DNA of 59,698 bases. Source: Candidatus Latescibacterota bacterium (GTDB lineage: Bacteria > Latescibacterota > UBA2968 > UBA8231). The notes beneath the pieces were generated by a model that saw only the letters and a program-made list of their open reading frames with translations, searched no databases and was not told where the DNA came from. The position numbers and the translations under genes were made by a program. The stretch covers positions 1-59,698 of the forward strand of contig JAJDUT010000099.1 of the NCBI GenBank assembly GCA_022826515.1, given 5' to 3'. Positions 9,946-18,722 of this stretch are shown piece by piece (position 1 is the first letter of the stretch; every line of letters begins with the position of its first letter).

Positions 9946-12438
9946 ATGAAACTGTTTTACGCTGTCTGCATTGGGGCCGTCTTGTTCGCCGCCTGTGCCG
10001 ACAAAGATCCCCTGTCCTCGACCGCGGACAGAGCAGGTAAGCCAACGGTCTCTTCAGAGCCGGTCGCTGGCTTGCCTGAACCTCGCAATCCAGCGGACTT
10101 CACAGTGCGGATCGAAAACATCGGTGCGCTCCTCGCTCCCGGTGCATGGGTCGTGCAGCGCGGGGGGGCCCCCATCTTCCGAGCCGGCCAGCCCGACCGC
10201 GGCGCGGGTCTCGAAGCCCTCGCCGAGGACGGCAATCCAACGATGTTGGCCGCGAACTTTCCCAGAAACAGCGGGATTTTCGACACGCCAGTGGGAGCCG
10301 AAAGCCCTGGTCTGCTGACGCCTCTTATGGATATGGCTATGGACGTGGGCAACGCCTATGAGTTCAGCTTCACGGCCCGACCAGGCGACCGGCTGTCTTT
10401 TGCCACCATGTACGTGCAGTCCAACGACCTATTCTTAGCACCGGGCGAAATCGGCATTCCACTGTTCACCGACGACGGCCAGCCGATAAGCGACGACGTC
10501 ACTACTCTGATCGGGCTGTGGGATGCTGGTACGGAAGTCAACGAAGAGCCGGGCGTGGGTGAAAACCAAGCGCCGCGGCAAGCTGGCCCCAACACCGGTG
10601 CAGATGAAGGCGGTGCGGTGCGCTTAGTCGATGACGGATACACCTATCCGGCCGTAGCTGAGATGGTAATTGTCACCATCACCTCCGAAGGCGGCGTACC
10701 CCTCAGCGACATGGACGACGGAGACATGGACGGTGAGACCGACGGCGATGGTGAAACCGACGGCGATGGCGATGGCGACGGCGATGGCGACGGCGATGGC
10801 GATGCCGACGGAGGCATGGACGATGAGGTTGATGGTGTGATAACCCCCGATATCCTTATCCTGACCAATGCACTGATAGGCTACTTTCAGGACGCCCTCT
10901 TGGTCGCGCTCATCTCGGATGAGACGACGATTGACGGAGCCAGCGGTGGCACGTTGGCCATCGCGGGCAACGAGTGGGTGCTAACGGATTATTCGCCAGA
11001 CGGAACGCTGGTGCTCAACGGCACTCTGAACGTGGGCGAAGATCAGCTCCCGAGCATTCCCGTGACTGGAGAGATAACCGCTTCTGGTGTGTTCAATGGT
11101 ACGGTATCGTTAGACCTTCTGGTCGATGTGTCTGGAGCTGAGCCATCTGTGGCCGGCACTATTACCGTTGGGGTACCGTACGACATCGTTGATATTATCG
11201 CCGCGGCTGAGGCCGGCGGCATGGACAGCGATACCGATGGCGACACCGATGCGGACGGCGACATGGATGGCGACACCGATATGGACGGCGAAGACAGCGA
11301 TATGGATCACGCCATAACAGCCGCCGATGTCGTCGATCGGGAGACGTTAAAGGCATTTGTCTTGCGCGCTAAGGAGATGTTGGAAGCACTCACCGCGGAA
11401 GAGATCTTGGCGGCTCTTGAGACCTTCCGTTCTGAGGGCGAGTGGAAAAGCGGCTCGATCTATCTATTCGTCTCCGACTTGCAAGGCAACATGATTTTTC
11501 ACGGGGAAGATCAAAGCCTCGAAGGCCAAAACCTGATCGATCTCGAAGACCTCAATGGGGTCAAGATCACCCAAGAGCTCCTCGCGCAGGTAGCCAATGG
11601 CGGCGGTTTTGTCGAGTACCTGTGGGATGATCCACTCATAGAAGGCGACGAAGACCGCAGCTCGCCGAAGGTGGGCTACGCCGCTCCGCTCAGTATCTTG
11701 GGGCAGGAGTTCGGCATTGCATCGGGCTTTTATCCGAACACGGTCGGCATGGACGGCGATGGTGATGCAGACGAAGAAGAGGGCTTTGAGGGTACTATCA
11801 CTTCCCCCCGGACCTTCTCTGACGATCCGGTGGCTGGCTTGGCCGAACGGCGCACTCCAGCGCAATTCACCGTGCGGATTGAAAACATCGGCACCGTCCT
11901 CGCGCCCGGCGCGTGGGTCGCCCAGCGCGGCGGAACGCCCCTGTTCACCGCTGGCCGGCCCGACCGCGGTCACGGACTTGAAGCACTCGCCGAAGACGGC
12001 AGTCCTGCCGAGCTAGCCGCGAACCTACCGAGAAACAGCGGCACGTTCACCACGCCGGTGGGGGCCGGCGGCCCCGGTCCGCTGACCCCGGGCAACGCCT
12101 ATGAGTTCACCTTCGTGGCTCGTCCCGGCGACCGGCTGTCTTTCGCCACCATGTACGTACAATCCAACGACCTGTTCTTGGCACCCGGCGACACCGGCAT
12201 TGCCCTGTTCACCGATGACCAGCCCATAAGCGGCGACATCACTGATCAGATCGACCTGTGGGATGCTGGTACGGAAGTCAACGAGGAGCCGGGCGTGGGC
12301 GCGAATCAAGCACCGCGGCAGGCCGCTGCCAACACGGGAGCGGACGAAGGCGGTACGGTGCGCTTAGTCGATGATGGCTTCACCTATCCAGCCGTAAGCG
12401 ACATCGTAAGCATCACCATCTCCTCCTCTGGCGGCTGA
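9946..12438 (+). CDS. Lipoprotein with two spondin-N domains flanking a Cache domain
   Basis: An 830-residue exported protein. The signal peptide ends in a lipobox (LFAAC, Cys at about residue 18). Two highly similar spondin-N domains lie at about residues 40-245 and 625-830 (FTVRIENIG, RLSFATMYVQSNDLFLAPG, LWDAGTEVNEEPGVG). Between them are an Asp/Gly-rich repeat (about 258-295), a beta-rich region (about 305-420), a second Asp-rich repeat (about 425-450) and a single-Cache-like module (about 465-600: GSIYLFVSDLQGNM, GQNLIDLEDLNG, GYAAPL). Asp-rich spacers suggest calcium binding. Spondin-N domains occur in bacterial surface or matrix proteins; a Cache module normally senses small ligands. 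A ribosome-binding site (AGGAG) precedes the ATG and a strong terminator follows. Confidence 0.85.
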   Translation: MKLFYAVCIGAVLFAACADKDPLSSTADRAGKPTVSSEPVAGLPEPRNPADFTVRIENIGALLAPGAWVVQRGGAPIFRAGQPDRGAGLEALAEDGNPTMLAANFPRNSGIFDTPVGAESPGLLTPLMDMAMDVGNAYEFSFTARPGDRLSFATMYVQSNDLFLAPGEIGIPLFTDDGQPISDDVTTLIGLWDAGTEVNEEPGVGENQAPRQAGPNTGADEGGAVRLVDDGYTYPAVAEMVIVTITSEGGVPLSDMDDGDMDGETDGDGETDGDGDGDGDGDGDGDADGGMDDEVDGVITPDILILTNALIGYFQDALLVALISDETTIDGASGGTLAIAGNEWVLTDYSPDGTLVLNGTLNVGEDQLPSIPVTGEITASGVFNGTVSLDLLVDVSGAEPSVAGTITVGVPYDIVDIIAAAEAGGMDSDTDGDTDADGDMDGDTDMDGEDSDMDHAITAADVVDRETLKAFVLRAKEMLEALTAEEILAALETFRSEGEWKSGSIYLFVSDLQGNMIFHGEDQSLEGQNLIDLEDLNGVKITQELLAQVANGGGFVEYLWDDPLIEGDEDRSSPKVGYAAPLSILGQEFGIASGFYPNTVGMDGDGDADEEEGFEGTITSPRTFSDDPVAGLAERRTPAQFTVRIENIGTVLAPGAWVAQRGGTPLFTAGRPDRGHGLEALAEDGSPAELAANLPRNSGTFTTPVGAGGPGPLTPGNAYEFTFVARPGDRLSFATMYVQSNDLFLAPGDTGIALFTDDQPISGDITDQIDLWDAGTEVNEEPGVGANQAPRQAAANTGADEGGTVRLVDDGFTYPAVSDIVSITISSSGG
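10717..10820 (+). repeat. Asp/Gly coding repeat (GAT/GAC-GGC hexamers)
   Basis: A run of hexamers of the type gacggc/gatggc inside the spondin-Cache gene encodes alternating Asp-Gly. It resembles calcium-binding aspartate-rich linkers and is prone to slippage. It is protein-coding, not a CRISPR or intergenic repeat. Confidence 0.8.
11218..11310 (+). repeat. Second Asp/Gly/Met coding repeat
   Basis: A shorter Asp-rich repeat of gatggcgacaccgat-like units in the same gene, encoding DTDGD.DMDGD repeats before the Cache module. A third trace (DGDGDAD) occurs near 11750-11775 before the second spondin domain, so acidic spacers separate most of the domains. Confidence 0.7.
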
Positions 12439-12480
12439 GAGGACGCAGTGCCAGCGACATAGGCACTGTTAAACATGCAC

Positions 12481-12520
12481 AAGCGGCGGTAATGGGCAAG
12501 CCCATTACCGCCGCTTTTTT
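12481..12520 (+). terminator. Rho-independent terminator after the spondin-Cache gene
   Basis: A perfect 16-base stem (12481-12496 with 12501-12516), loop caag, followed by a run of T to 12520. It lies 43 bases after the stop codon. The A-run on the left arm means it may also act on the converging dppA-dppB transcript. Confidence 0.92.
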
Positions 12521-12521
12521 C

Positions 12522-12549
12522 GTAGGGGAGACCGGCCGGTCTCCCCTAC
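12522..12549. repeat. 28-bp perfect palindrome, REP-like copy 1
   Basis: Two 14-base arms (gtaggggagaccgg and its complement) with no loop. Close relatives are at 42994-43023 and 55948-55965, so this is a dispersed REP-like element. It sits between converging transcripts, 17 bases past the dppB-like stop, where it could stabilise or end the minus-strand message. Confidence 0.85.
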
Positions 12550-12566
12550 TCTGCAGCAGACTGAAC

Positions 12567-13577
12567 CTATTCCTCGTCGTAGCGGATACGGGGGTCCAGC
12601 CAAGCGTAGAGTATGTCGGCGATGAGGTTGGCCAGCACGAAGACCGTGGCCAGCAGCAAAACCCCGCCCTGCACGGCGCGGAAGTCGCGCGCCTGCACCG
12701 CTAAAAAGAGCCAGCGTCCAACCCCCGGCCAAGCGAAGATAGTCTCCGTTATAACCGCGCCCCCGAGCAGGTAGCCAAATTGAAGGGCAATGACCGTAAG
12801 CGTGGGTATGAAGGCGTTTTTCAGGGCGTGGCGCACAATCACTACCCGCTGCCGCAGGCCCTTGGCCCACGCCGTGCGAATGTAGTCCTCGCCGAGAACG
12901 TCGAGCAGGCTGGCGCGGGTCATGCGCGCAATGACGGCCATGGGAATGGTACCCAAAGTCAGGGCCGGCAGAAAAAGATGCCACAACACGTCGCCGCAGG
13001 CCGCGAAATCGCCCTGCGCGAGGGTGTCGATTACGTAGAAATAAGTGATCGGCTCAAAATAGATATGCGTGCTCAAGCGGCCGGACACCGGAAAGAGCGG
13101 CACGTAAAAGGCCAACAGCAACACCAGCATCAGAGCCAGCCAAAACACGGGAATGGAAATGCCGGCCGTGGCCAAAATCATGCTGAGCAGATCGGCGATC
13201 TTGCCCCGCCGGACTGCGGCCCACAGTCCGGCCGAGATGCCGACCGTCATGGCTAGCAGCATACTGGCCAAGGTTAGCTCACAGGTGGCCGGGAAGCGCT
13301 GGACGAGTTCAGTGGTAATTTTCTCGTGAGTGCGAATCGAGCGACCGAGGTCGCCGCTCAACAGGCCGGTGAAGAAGCGATAAAACTGCACGTGGAAGGG
13401 CTGGTCGAGGCCCATGGTCGCGCGCAACTCGGCCAAGCTCTCGGCATTGGCGCGCTCCCCGAGCATGACTTGGGCGGGGTCGCCCGGCACCAAGTAGAGC
13501 ATCAGAAAAACTAAAAGCGAAATCCCCGCCAGCGTCGGCAAGAGCGCGATGAGCCGCCGGAGGACGAAGCGGTGCAT
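12567..13577 (-). CDS. ABC transporter permease, DppB/OppB family
   Basis: A 336-residue inner-membrane permease of the peptide/nickel importer family. The family N-terminus is clear (RRLIALLPTLAGISLLVF, LVPGDP), as is the ATPase-contact loop (TAWAKGLRQRVVIVRHALKNA) and the C-terminal WPGVGRW and LDPRIRY. It starts 3 bases after the stop of the DppA-like gene, so the two form an operon. A DppC-type permease is encoded alone at 2558 on the other strand; no ATPase gene is in the window. Confidence 0.92.
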   Translation of the reverse strand: MHRFVLRRLIALLPTLAGISLLVFLMLYLVPGDPAQVMLGERANAESLAELRATMGLDQPFHVQFYRFFTGLLSGDLGRSIRTHEKITTELVQRFPATCELTLASMLLAMTVGISAGLWAAVRRGKIADLLSMILATAGISIPVFWLALMLVLLLAFYVPLFPVSGRLSTHIYFEPITYFYVIDTLAQGDFAACGDVLWHLFLPALTLGTIPMAVIARMTRASLLDVLGEDYIRTAWAKGLRQRVVIVRHALKNAFIPTLTVIALQFGYLLGGAVITETIFAWPGVGRWLFLAVQARDFRAVQGGVLLLATVFVLANLIADILYAWLDPRIRYDEE

Positions 13578-13580
13578 GGC

Positions 13581-15194
13581 TCAAGGGGCCAACGCGGTGC
13601 TATGGAACCACTTGCTGCCCGTGGGATGCAGCTTGAAGCCAGTGACGCGGCGCTGGAAAACCACTGTCTGCGTCGCGTGTACTAGCGGTACCCAAGGCGC
13701 GTCGCGGTGGACAATTTCCTGCGCCTGGGCGTAGAGCCGCGTGCGCACGTCGCGATCAGTGGAGCGACGGGCCGCCACAAGCGCGTCGTGCAGCTCGGCG
13801 CTGCGGTAGAACGAAATATTCTGGGCGGGTTTGATGGCCGCGGTGGAGTCGAGGAGCACGTAGAGGAAGTTGTCCGGGTCGCCATTGTCGCCGGTCCAGC
13901 CCAACAAAGCCATCTGGTGCTGGCCATCGAACACCTTGTCCAAATACGTCCCCCACTCCCAAGACACAATGCGAGCGCGGATGCCCACCTTTTCCAAGTC
14001 AGCCTGAATCGCCTCGGCGATCTTGCTAGGCTGTGGCATATAGGGGCGCGGCACCGGCATGGCCCACAGCTCGGTTTCAAAGCCGTCGGCATAACCAGCT
14101 TCCGCCAGCAAGGCCCGCGCTTTGGCCGGATCATAGCCATAGCCCGCAATGGTGTCGTTGTAACTCCACAAAGTCGGCGGGATGGGGTTTTTGGCTGGCA
14201 TGGCCAAGCCCTCGTAGAAATTATCCACGAGGGCCTGCTTATCCACGGCGTGGTTTATGGCGCGGCGCACCCGCACATCGTCGAAAGGCTCCTTGTCCAT
14301 GTTCATGGCCAAGTAGCCGGTATTCATGCCCGCCTGCGTCAAGAGCTGGAGGTTGGGGTCGGCGCGGATCGGCTCAATGTACTCAGGGCTGAGGTTGTCG
14401 AAGCCGTGAATCGTGCCCTGCGAAAGCTCCAAGAAGCGCACCGAGGATTCCTGAATAGGCTTGAAAATTAGGCGGTCAAGCTGCGGCTCTGGCCCCCAGT
14501 AATCGGGATTGCGCTCCAAGACGACGCGCTCGTCCTTGCGCCATTCGACCAAGCGGAAAGGGCCGGTGCCGACCGGGTTTTTGAAGTAATCGCGACCGTA
14601 ACGGGCCACCGCAGTGGGGCTGACGGCCGCGCAGAAGTTCATCGCCAAGTTCGCCAAGAAGGGGGCATGAGGCTCTTTGAGGCGAATGACAAAAGTCGAG
14701 TCGTCCGGGGCTTCTAACGCGGCGACGATGTCGTCCATACCCATAGCCTGCCAGTATTTGAACGCGCCGGCGACCTTGTGGAAGGGATGGTCTTTGTCAA
14801 ACTGTCGCCCGAGCGAAAACAGCATGGCCTCGGCATTAAAGAGGGTGCCGTCGTGGAAGCGGACCCCCGTGCGCAAGTAGAAGGTCCACGTGAGCTGATC
14901 GTCCGCGATGTCCCAAGAATGCGCCAACTGCGGCACCACGGTCGTGCCCTCGCTGTCGTAGGTCACCAACGTCTCGTAGATGTTGTCGCAGACCTTGAAC
15001 GATTCGCCGTCGTTTTCAATTCCCGGATCTAGCCCGATCGAATCCGAGCCACGGCCAAAGACCAACGTCTGCTGCGCCCGTTCCTCTTGGCCGCAGGCGA
15101 CGAGCAGGGCAACAACTATAGCAATCCTGAATGATCGAACAATTCGCGCTACGGACCGTCTTGTTTCTACTACTCTGCGTCCATCTGCGTCCAT
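13581..15194 (-). CDS. ABC transporter solute-binding lipoprotein, DppA/OppA family (SBP_bac_5)
   Basis: A periplasmic binding protein of about 537 residues. A lipobox (LLVAC) lies near the N-terminus, and the family signatures follow (LDPGIENDGES, VPQLAHSWDI..D.LTWTFYLR.GVRFHDG, FKNPVGTGPFRLVEW). It delivers oligopeptides or related solutes to the DppB-like permease encoded 3 bases downstream. ATG 15194 is preferred; an in-frame TTG at 15221 sits only a few bases after the previous stop. The chosen start lies within a tandem 10-bp repeat (15174-15200), so the 5' end has been reshaped by repeat sequence and the true start could be different. Confidence 0.9.
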   Translation of the reverse strand: MDADGRRVVETRRSVARIVRSFRIAIVVALLVACGQEERAQQTLVFGRGSDSIGLDPGIENDGESFKVCDNIYETLVTYDSEGTTVVPQLAHSWDIADDQLTWTFYLRTGVRFHDGTLFNAEAMLFSLGRQFDKDHPFHKVAGAFKYWQAMGMDDIVAALEAPDDSTFVIRLKEPHAPFLANLAMNFCAAVSPTAVARYGRDYFKNPVGTGPFRLVEWRKDERVVLERNPDYWGPEPQLDRLIFKPIQESSVRFLELSQGTIHGFDNLSPEYIEPIRADPNLQLLTQAGMNTGYLAMNMDKEPFDDVRVRRAINHAVDKQALVDNFYEGLAMPAKNPIPPTLWSYNDTIAGYGYDPAKARALLAEAGYADGFETELWAMPVPRPYMPQPSKIAEAIQADLEKVGIRARIVSWEWGTYLDKVFDGQHQMALLGWTGDNGDPDNFLYVLLDSTAAIKPAQNISFYRSAELHDALVAARRSTDRDVRTRLYAQAQEIVHRDAPWVPLVHATQTVVFQRRVTGFKLHPTGSKWFHSTALAP

Positions 15195-15200
15195 CTGCGG
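15174..15200 (+). repeat. Tandem decamer repeat at the dppA-like start
   Basis: The unit tctgcgtcca is repeated 2.7 times. It resembles a low-complexity intergenic repeat seen in many GC-rich genomes (recollection, not searched). It contains the proposed ATG of the binding-protein gene. Confidence 0.6.
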
Positions 15201-15223
15201 ATCGTCTTGAAAACGCTGCAACG

Positions 15224-16213
15224 CTAGTCCTCAAACGCCGCGTCAAAGGCAATGTCCGAAGGCGGGAAATCGACCTGCTTGACGAAGGCGGCCGCTTCTG
15301 TTGCGCCGTGGACGCGATCCATGCCGCTGTCTTCCCATTCGACCGACAGCGGCCCTTGGTAGTTGATGCGGTTGAGGGCGCGGATGATTTCCTCAAAGTC
15401 GATATTGCCGCGGCCCAACGAGCGGAAATCCCAATAGCGCCGGCGGTCGCCGAACTCGGTGTGCCCGCCGAAGACACCGGCATCGGTCGGCGTTGCGGAC
15501 CAGCCTACGTCCTTCATGTGGACGTGGAAGATGCGGTCGCTGAATCGGTAGATGAACTCGACGTAGTCCACGCCCTGGTAGCCGAGGTGGCTGGGATCGT
15601 AGTTGAAGCCAAAGGCCGGGTGGCCGTCGAGTGCTTGAATGGCGCGCTCGGCCGAGGCGATATCAAAGGCGATTTCAGTGGGGTGAACCTCGAGCGCGAA
15701 TTTGACGCCGAGTGCTTGGTATTGGTCGAGTATCGGTTTCCAGCGCGCGGCAAAATCCGCGTAGCCTGCCTCGATCATGTCGGGGGATACCGGCGGAAAT
15801 GAATAGAGCAGGTGCCAGATCGACGAGCCGGTAAAGCCGTTGACCACGTCAACCCCGAGCCGGGCGGCTGCTTGACCGGTGGCGATCATTTCTTCGGCTG
15901 CGCGCTGGCGCACGCCCTCTGGGTCGCCGTCGCCGAAGATGCGCGGAGGCAGGATAGCCTCGTGGCGACTGTCAATCGCGTCGCACACGGCTTGGCCGAC
16001 GAGGTGATTGGAAATGGAAAACAGCGCTAGATCGTATTTTGCGAGCAGTTCGCGCTTGGCCTGGCAATAGGCATCTGTGGCTTGGTCAACCTCAAAGTGG
16101 TCTCCCCAGCAGGCCAGCTCCAAACCGTCGTAGCCAAACTCAACGGCCTGTTGACAGAGGGTCTCAATAGGCAGGTCGGCCCACTGGCCAGTGAAGAGGG
16201 TGACGGGTCGCAT
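15224..16213 (-). CDS. Sugar-phosphate isomerase/epimerase-like TIM barrel (AP-endonuclease-2 family)
   Basis: A 329-residue xylose-isomerase-like TIM barrel. Family strands are visible: [30 protein letters not shown] (metal-binding Glu), [14 protein letters not shown] (Asp/His), HVHMKDV and [11 protein letters not shown] (C-terminal Glu). Members catalyse isomerisation or epimerisation of sugars and cyclitols with a divalent metal. AGGAG lies 8 bases before the ATG. The stop is close to the start of the dppA-like gene, so it may be co-transcribed with the importer; that would suit a carbohydrate-like imported substrate, although this is inference. Confidence 0.88.
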   Translation of the reverse strand: MRPVTLFTGQWADLPIETLCQQAVEFGYDGLELACWGDHFEVDQATDAYCQAKRELLAKYDLALFSISNHLVGQAVCDAIDSRHEAILPPRIFGDGDPEGVRQRAAEEMIATGQAAARLGVDVVNGFTGSSIWHLLYSFPPVSPDMIEAGYADFAARWKPILDQYQALGVKFALEVHPTEIAFDIASAERAIQALDGHPAFGFNYDPSHLGYQGVDYVEFIYRFSDRIFHVHMKDVGWSATPTDAGVFGGHTEFGDRRRYWDFRSLGRGNIDFEEIIRALNRINYQGPLSVEWEDSGMDRVHGATEAAAFVKQVDFPPSDIAFDAAFED

Positions 16214-16290
16214 TGCAATCGCTCCTTGTTGGTGTTTGGATGAGAGGGAGTATATACGCCGGTCGTTGCCCGAATGTCAAGGCTGGGCCG

Positions 16291-17061
16291 CTAGCGGCCT
16301 AGCGACTTTTCCCGCCGCAGGTCAATGTCAAAGATGCGCAGGTAGCGGCCCTGAAACTCGCCGATAACTTCGGGGATCTGGTCTTCGTCGAGATCGAGCA
16401 GTCCCATGCGCTCGCCAAAAGGCTGGGGCGACTTCCACTCCAAGTCGAAGAAGCGGGCGTCGAACACGTAGCCATCGTTGAGCACAATTTCGTCTTCATC
16501 GTCCCCATCGACGTCGCCGATGAGAATCTGATGGGCCGTCAAGTCGGTCTGGTCGCTGCGCCACTGCTCGTACTGGTCGCGGCCATCGTACACGACTAAA
16601 CGACCATCGGCGCAAAACACGAGTTCGGGCTGGGGGTCGTCGTCAATGTCGCCGATCGTCAGGCTGGTAATGCGTTCGTATTCATTAGGCGAGTTGCTCC
16701 ACAGCAGCGTGTAGTCCTGAGAGTCGAAGTAATACACGCGGCCCTGGTCGGTATAGGCGACGATCTCGTCGAGTTGGTCGTCGTTGATGTCGAGGACGAA
16801 CACGCCGGCCACGGCCCCTTCGAGATAGTCGCTGTCCCACACCTCAGTATAGGTGCGGTCGCGCTCCTCATAGACGTGCAGTCGGCCATCGTTGTCGCCG
16901 AGCACGAGGCGGTCTGGGCCTTCGCCCGCCGGCAGGCGCTGGATATTGTCGAATTCGTCTAGGTCTCCCCTATAAGCCGGCCATTCCGCCGCTTGCCCCG
17001 TGCTGGACACGGGGGAAACCAGCCATAACGCGCATAAAATCAATCGCAACATAATGGTCAT
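16291..17061 (-). CDS. FG-GAP/VCBS beta-propeller exported protein
   Basis: A 256-residue protein with a signal peptide (LRLILCALWLVSPVSSTGQA) and four or five FG-GAP-like blades (VLDINDDQLDEIVAY, IGDIDDDPQPELVF, IGDVDGDDEDEIVL, LDLDEDQIPEVIG). These blades carry the Asp-rich loops that bind calcium in integrin-type propellers. It probably acts in the periplasm or at the surface. ATG 17061 overlaps the larC stop by one base (TAATG), implying translational coupling, which is odd given the cytoplasmic role of LarC. It is shorter than a full seven-bladed propeller. Confidence 0.75.
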   Translation of the reverse strand: MTIMLRLILCALWLVSPVSSTGQAAEWPAYRGDLDEFDNIQRLPAGEGPDRLVLGDNDGRLHVYEERDRTYTEVWDSDYLEGAVAGVFVLDINDDQLDEIVAYTDQGRVYYFDSQDYTLLWSNSPNEYERITSLTIGDIDDDPQPELVFCADGRLVVYDGRDQYEQWRSDQTDLTAHQILIGDVDGDDEDEIVLNDGYVFDARFFDLEWKSPQPFGERMGLLDLDEDQIPEVIGEFQGRYLRIFDIDLRREKSLGR

Positions 17062-18272
17062 TACTCCTTGATGGCGGCCGCCCGAGCGGCCTCATATACG
17101 GCGAGCAAGGGCACTTGGTGCTGTTGGGCTAGCCGCGCGCAGTCCTCGTATTCAGGAGCGGTGCGGCGACGTCCGTCTAGATAGCTAAACTTGACGTTGA
17201 CCTCCCCGTACGGCGTGGCAACGGCGCGGATCTGGCGTTCCAAGACGCGGCGTTCCACCCCGTAGTAGCGGAGGCCGATGGTTGTCGTTTCTTGCAGCAC
17301 GATCGCAGCTAGCTCGTCCAAGCGACCCGCCGGAGCGAGGACGCTGAGAACGTTGCCCGGACGGCCCTTTTTCATCAGGACCGGCGTGGCGTACACGTCG
17401 TACGCGCCCTGCGCTAGCAGCCGGTCAAAGAGATAGCCGTACACCTCTGGGTTCATATCGTCGATGTTGGCTTCGATCAGCAGGACGCGCTCGCTGGCCG
17501 GGACGCGCTCGCCCAAGCGCAGGCGTAATAGATTGGGGATGGCCTCTAAGTCGCGGCGGCCCGCACCATAGCCGACAGCCTGTTGGCAAAAGGGCGGCTG
17601 CGGCCCAAAGGAACTAGCTAAAGTAGTGATGATCGCCGCCCCGGTCGGGGTGACGAGTTCGGCGCGGATATCGGTCTGCTCGGTCGGCACGTCGCGGCAG
17701 AGGGCCAAGACCCCAGGCACCGGCACCGGATAGCACCCGTGCGCGCAGCGCACAAAACCCGTGCCAAAGCGCAGGGGTGAAGCGCAGACCTCTTCTACCT
17801 CCAAGAGTTGGAGGCCGGCCACGGCCCCCACTACGTCTATCAGGGCATCGAGGGCACCCACTTCGTGCAGGGCGACTTCCGCGGGCGCGGCGTTGTGCAC
17901 CTCGGCTTCGGCTGCACATAGGCGCTCGAAAACGCGGATGGAGCGTTCCTTGACGACGTCGTCTAAGCGGCTGTCGGCAATGCGGTTGGTTATATCTTTG
18001 AGGTGGGCGTGGGGGTGATCGTGCGTAGGCTCGCCAGACAGGTCGAGATGGTGCTCAGCGTCGGCCAACGGCGCGCCGGCCACGCAGACTTTGGCGCGGG
18101 TGGCAGCAATGGCGTGCCGGGCGGTGGCTTCGCGCTCAATGGCGACGTCCTGGACGCCCAGCTTGGCAATTTCTCGGTTGAGGTACTCTAGCGGGAGACC
18201 CGCGTCGAGCAGGGCACCCAAAATCATGTCGCCGCTGATACCAGAAAAGCAGTCGAAGTAAGCGATCTTCAT
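17061..18272 (-). CDS. larC: Nickel-pincer cofactor biosynthesis protein LarC
   Basis: A 403-residue LarC (DUF111/TIGR00299 family), the CTP-dependent cyclometallase that inserts nickel into the pincer cofactor of lactate racemase-type enzymes. The N-terminus is diagnostic (YFDCFSGISGDMILGALLDAG). A histidine-rich segment (HDHPHAHL, about residues 80-87) is a probable nickel site, and the C-terminal ferredoxin-like part (NIDDMNPEVYGY, KKGRPGNVLSVL) is in frame. It is one continuous ORF, not split as in Lactiplantibacillus larC1/larC2. larA, larB and larE are not in the window. It is 15 bases after the Minf_1886 gene and overlaps the FG-GAP gene. Confidence 0.93.
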   Translation of the reverse strand: MKIAYFDCFSGISGDMILGALLDAGLPLEYLNREIAKLGVQDVAIEREATARHAIAATRAKVCVAGAPLADAEHHLDLSGEPTHDHPHAHLKDITNRIADSRLDDVVKERSIRVFERLCAAEAEVHNAAPAEVALHEVGALDALIDVVGAVAGLQLLEVEEVCASPLRFGTGFVRCAHGCYPVPVPGVLALCRDVPTEQTDIRAELVTPTGAAIITTLASSFGPQPPFCQQAVGYGAGRRDLEAIPNLLRLRLGERVPASERVLLIEANIDDMNPEVYGYLFDRLLAQGAYDVYATPVLMKKGRPGNVLSVLAPAGRLDELAAIVLQETTTIGLRYYGVERRVLERQIRAVATPYGEVNVKFSYLDGRRRTAPEYEDCARLAQQHQVPLLAVYEAARAAAIKE

Positions 18273-18287
18273 CTTCGCCTCCCGCGC

Positions 18288-18695
18288 TCAGGGCAGGCGC
18301 TTGAGATCGGCCTTGCGCTTCTTCCAGTCAAACTCCTCGGCAAAATCGTACACATCGACGAAGTCTTCAATCCGGTCCTCGGCTGTCTTGCGCAGCAAAT
18401 TTGCATCGACCAAGTTGAAGACAATCTCGCCAAAATCGCGCGTTTGCTCAATGCCCCAGTGGGCAAAGACCGAGCGGGTGAGCGGTCCGAATTGATCGGC
18501 GCTGTACTCGCTGATGCCAAAAAGGAGATCCCGACCGGAAATGTGTCGCTTCTCTTCGCTCAAGGTATCATTGTTCTTGCCGAGCTTTTGCACCGTGTAT
18601 CCTAGCGCATCGTACACAAAAAGATACGCATCGCTCTTATAGCGCCCGTCGCGCTCGGCCAGATTTTCGATTTCTTGCAGCGCTTTTGGTTCCAT
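18288..18695 (-). CDS. Minf_1886 family protein
   Basis: A 135-residue protein of a conserved family of unknown function known mainly from Planctomycetes, Verrucomicrobia and related phyla (TIGR04138 type). The hallmarks are RYKSDAYLFVYDAL near the N-terminus, HISGRDLLFGI in the middle and WGI..TRDFGEIVFNLV with DVYDFAEEFDW at the end. ATG 18695 is taken; a TTG one codon upstream is less likely. It sits between an M23 peptidase and larC with short gaps, so probably shares a transcript. No enzymatic motif is visible. Confidence 0.8.
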   Translation of the reverse strand: MEPKALQEIENLAERDGRYKSDAYLFVYDALGYTVQKLGKNNDTLSEEKRHISGRDLLFGISEYSADQFGPLTRSVFAHWGIEQTRDFGEIVFNLVDANLLRKTAEDRIEDFVDVYDFAEEFDWKKRKADLKRLP

Positions 18696-18722
18696 CAAAG
18701 AAGGTCGATACGGCCAATAAAA

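Noticed and set aside
10717..10820. Regular hexamer repeats that resemble a CRISPR or minisatellite
   Set aside because: Units are contiguous, in frame and encode Asp-Gly inside the spondin-Cache gene; no spacers.
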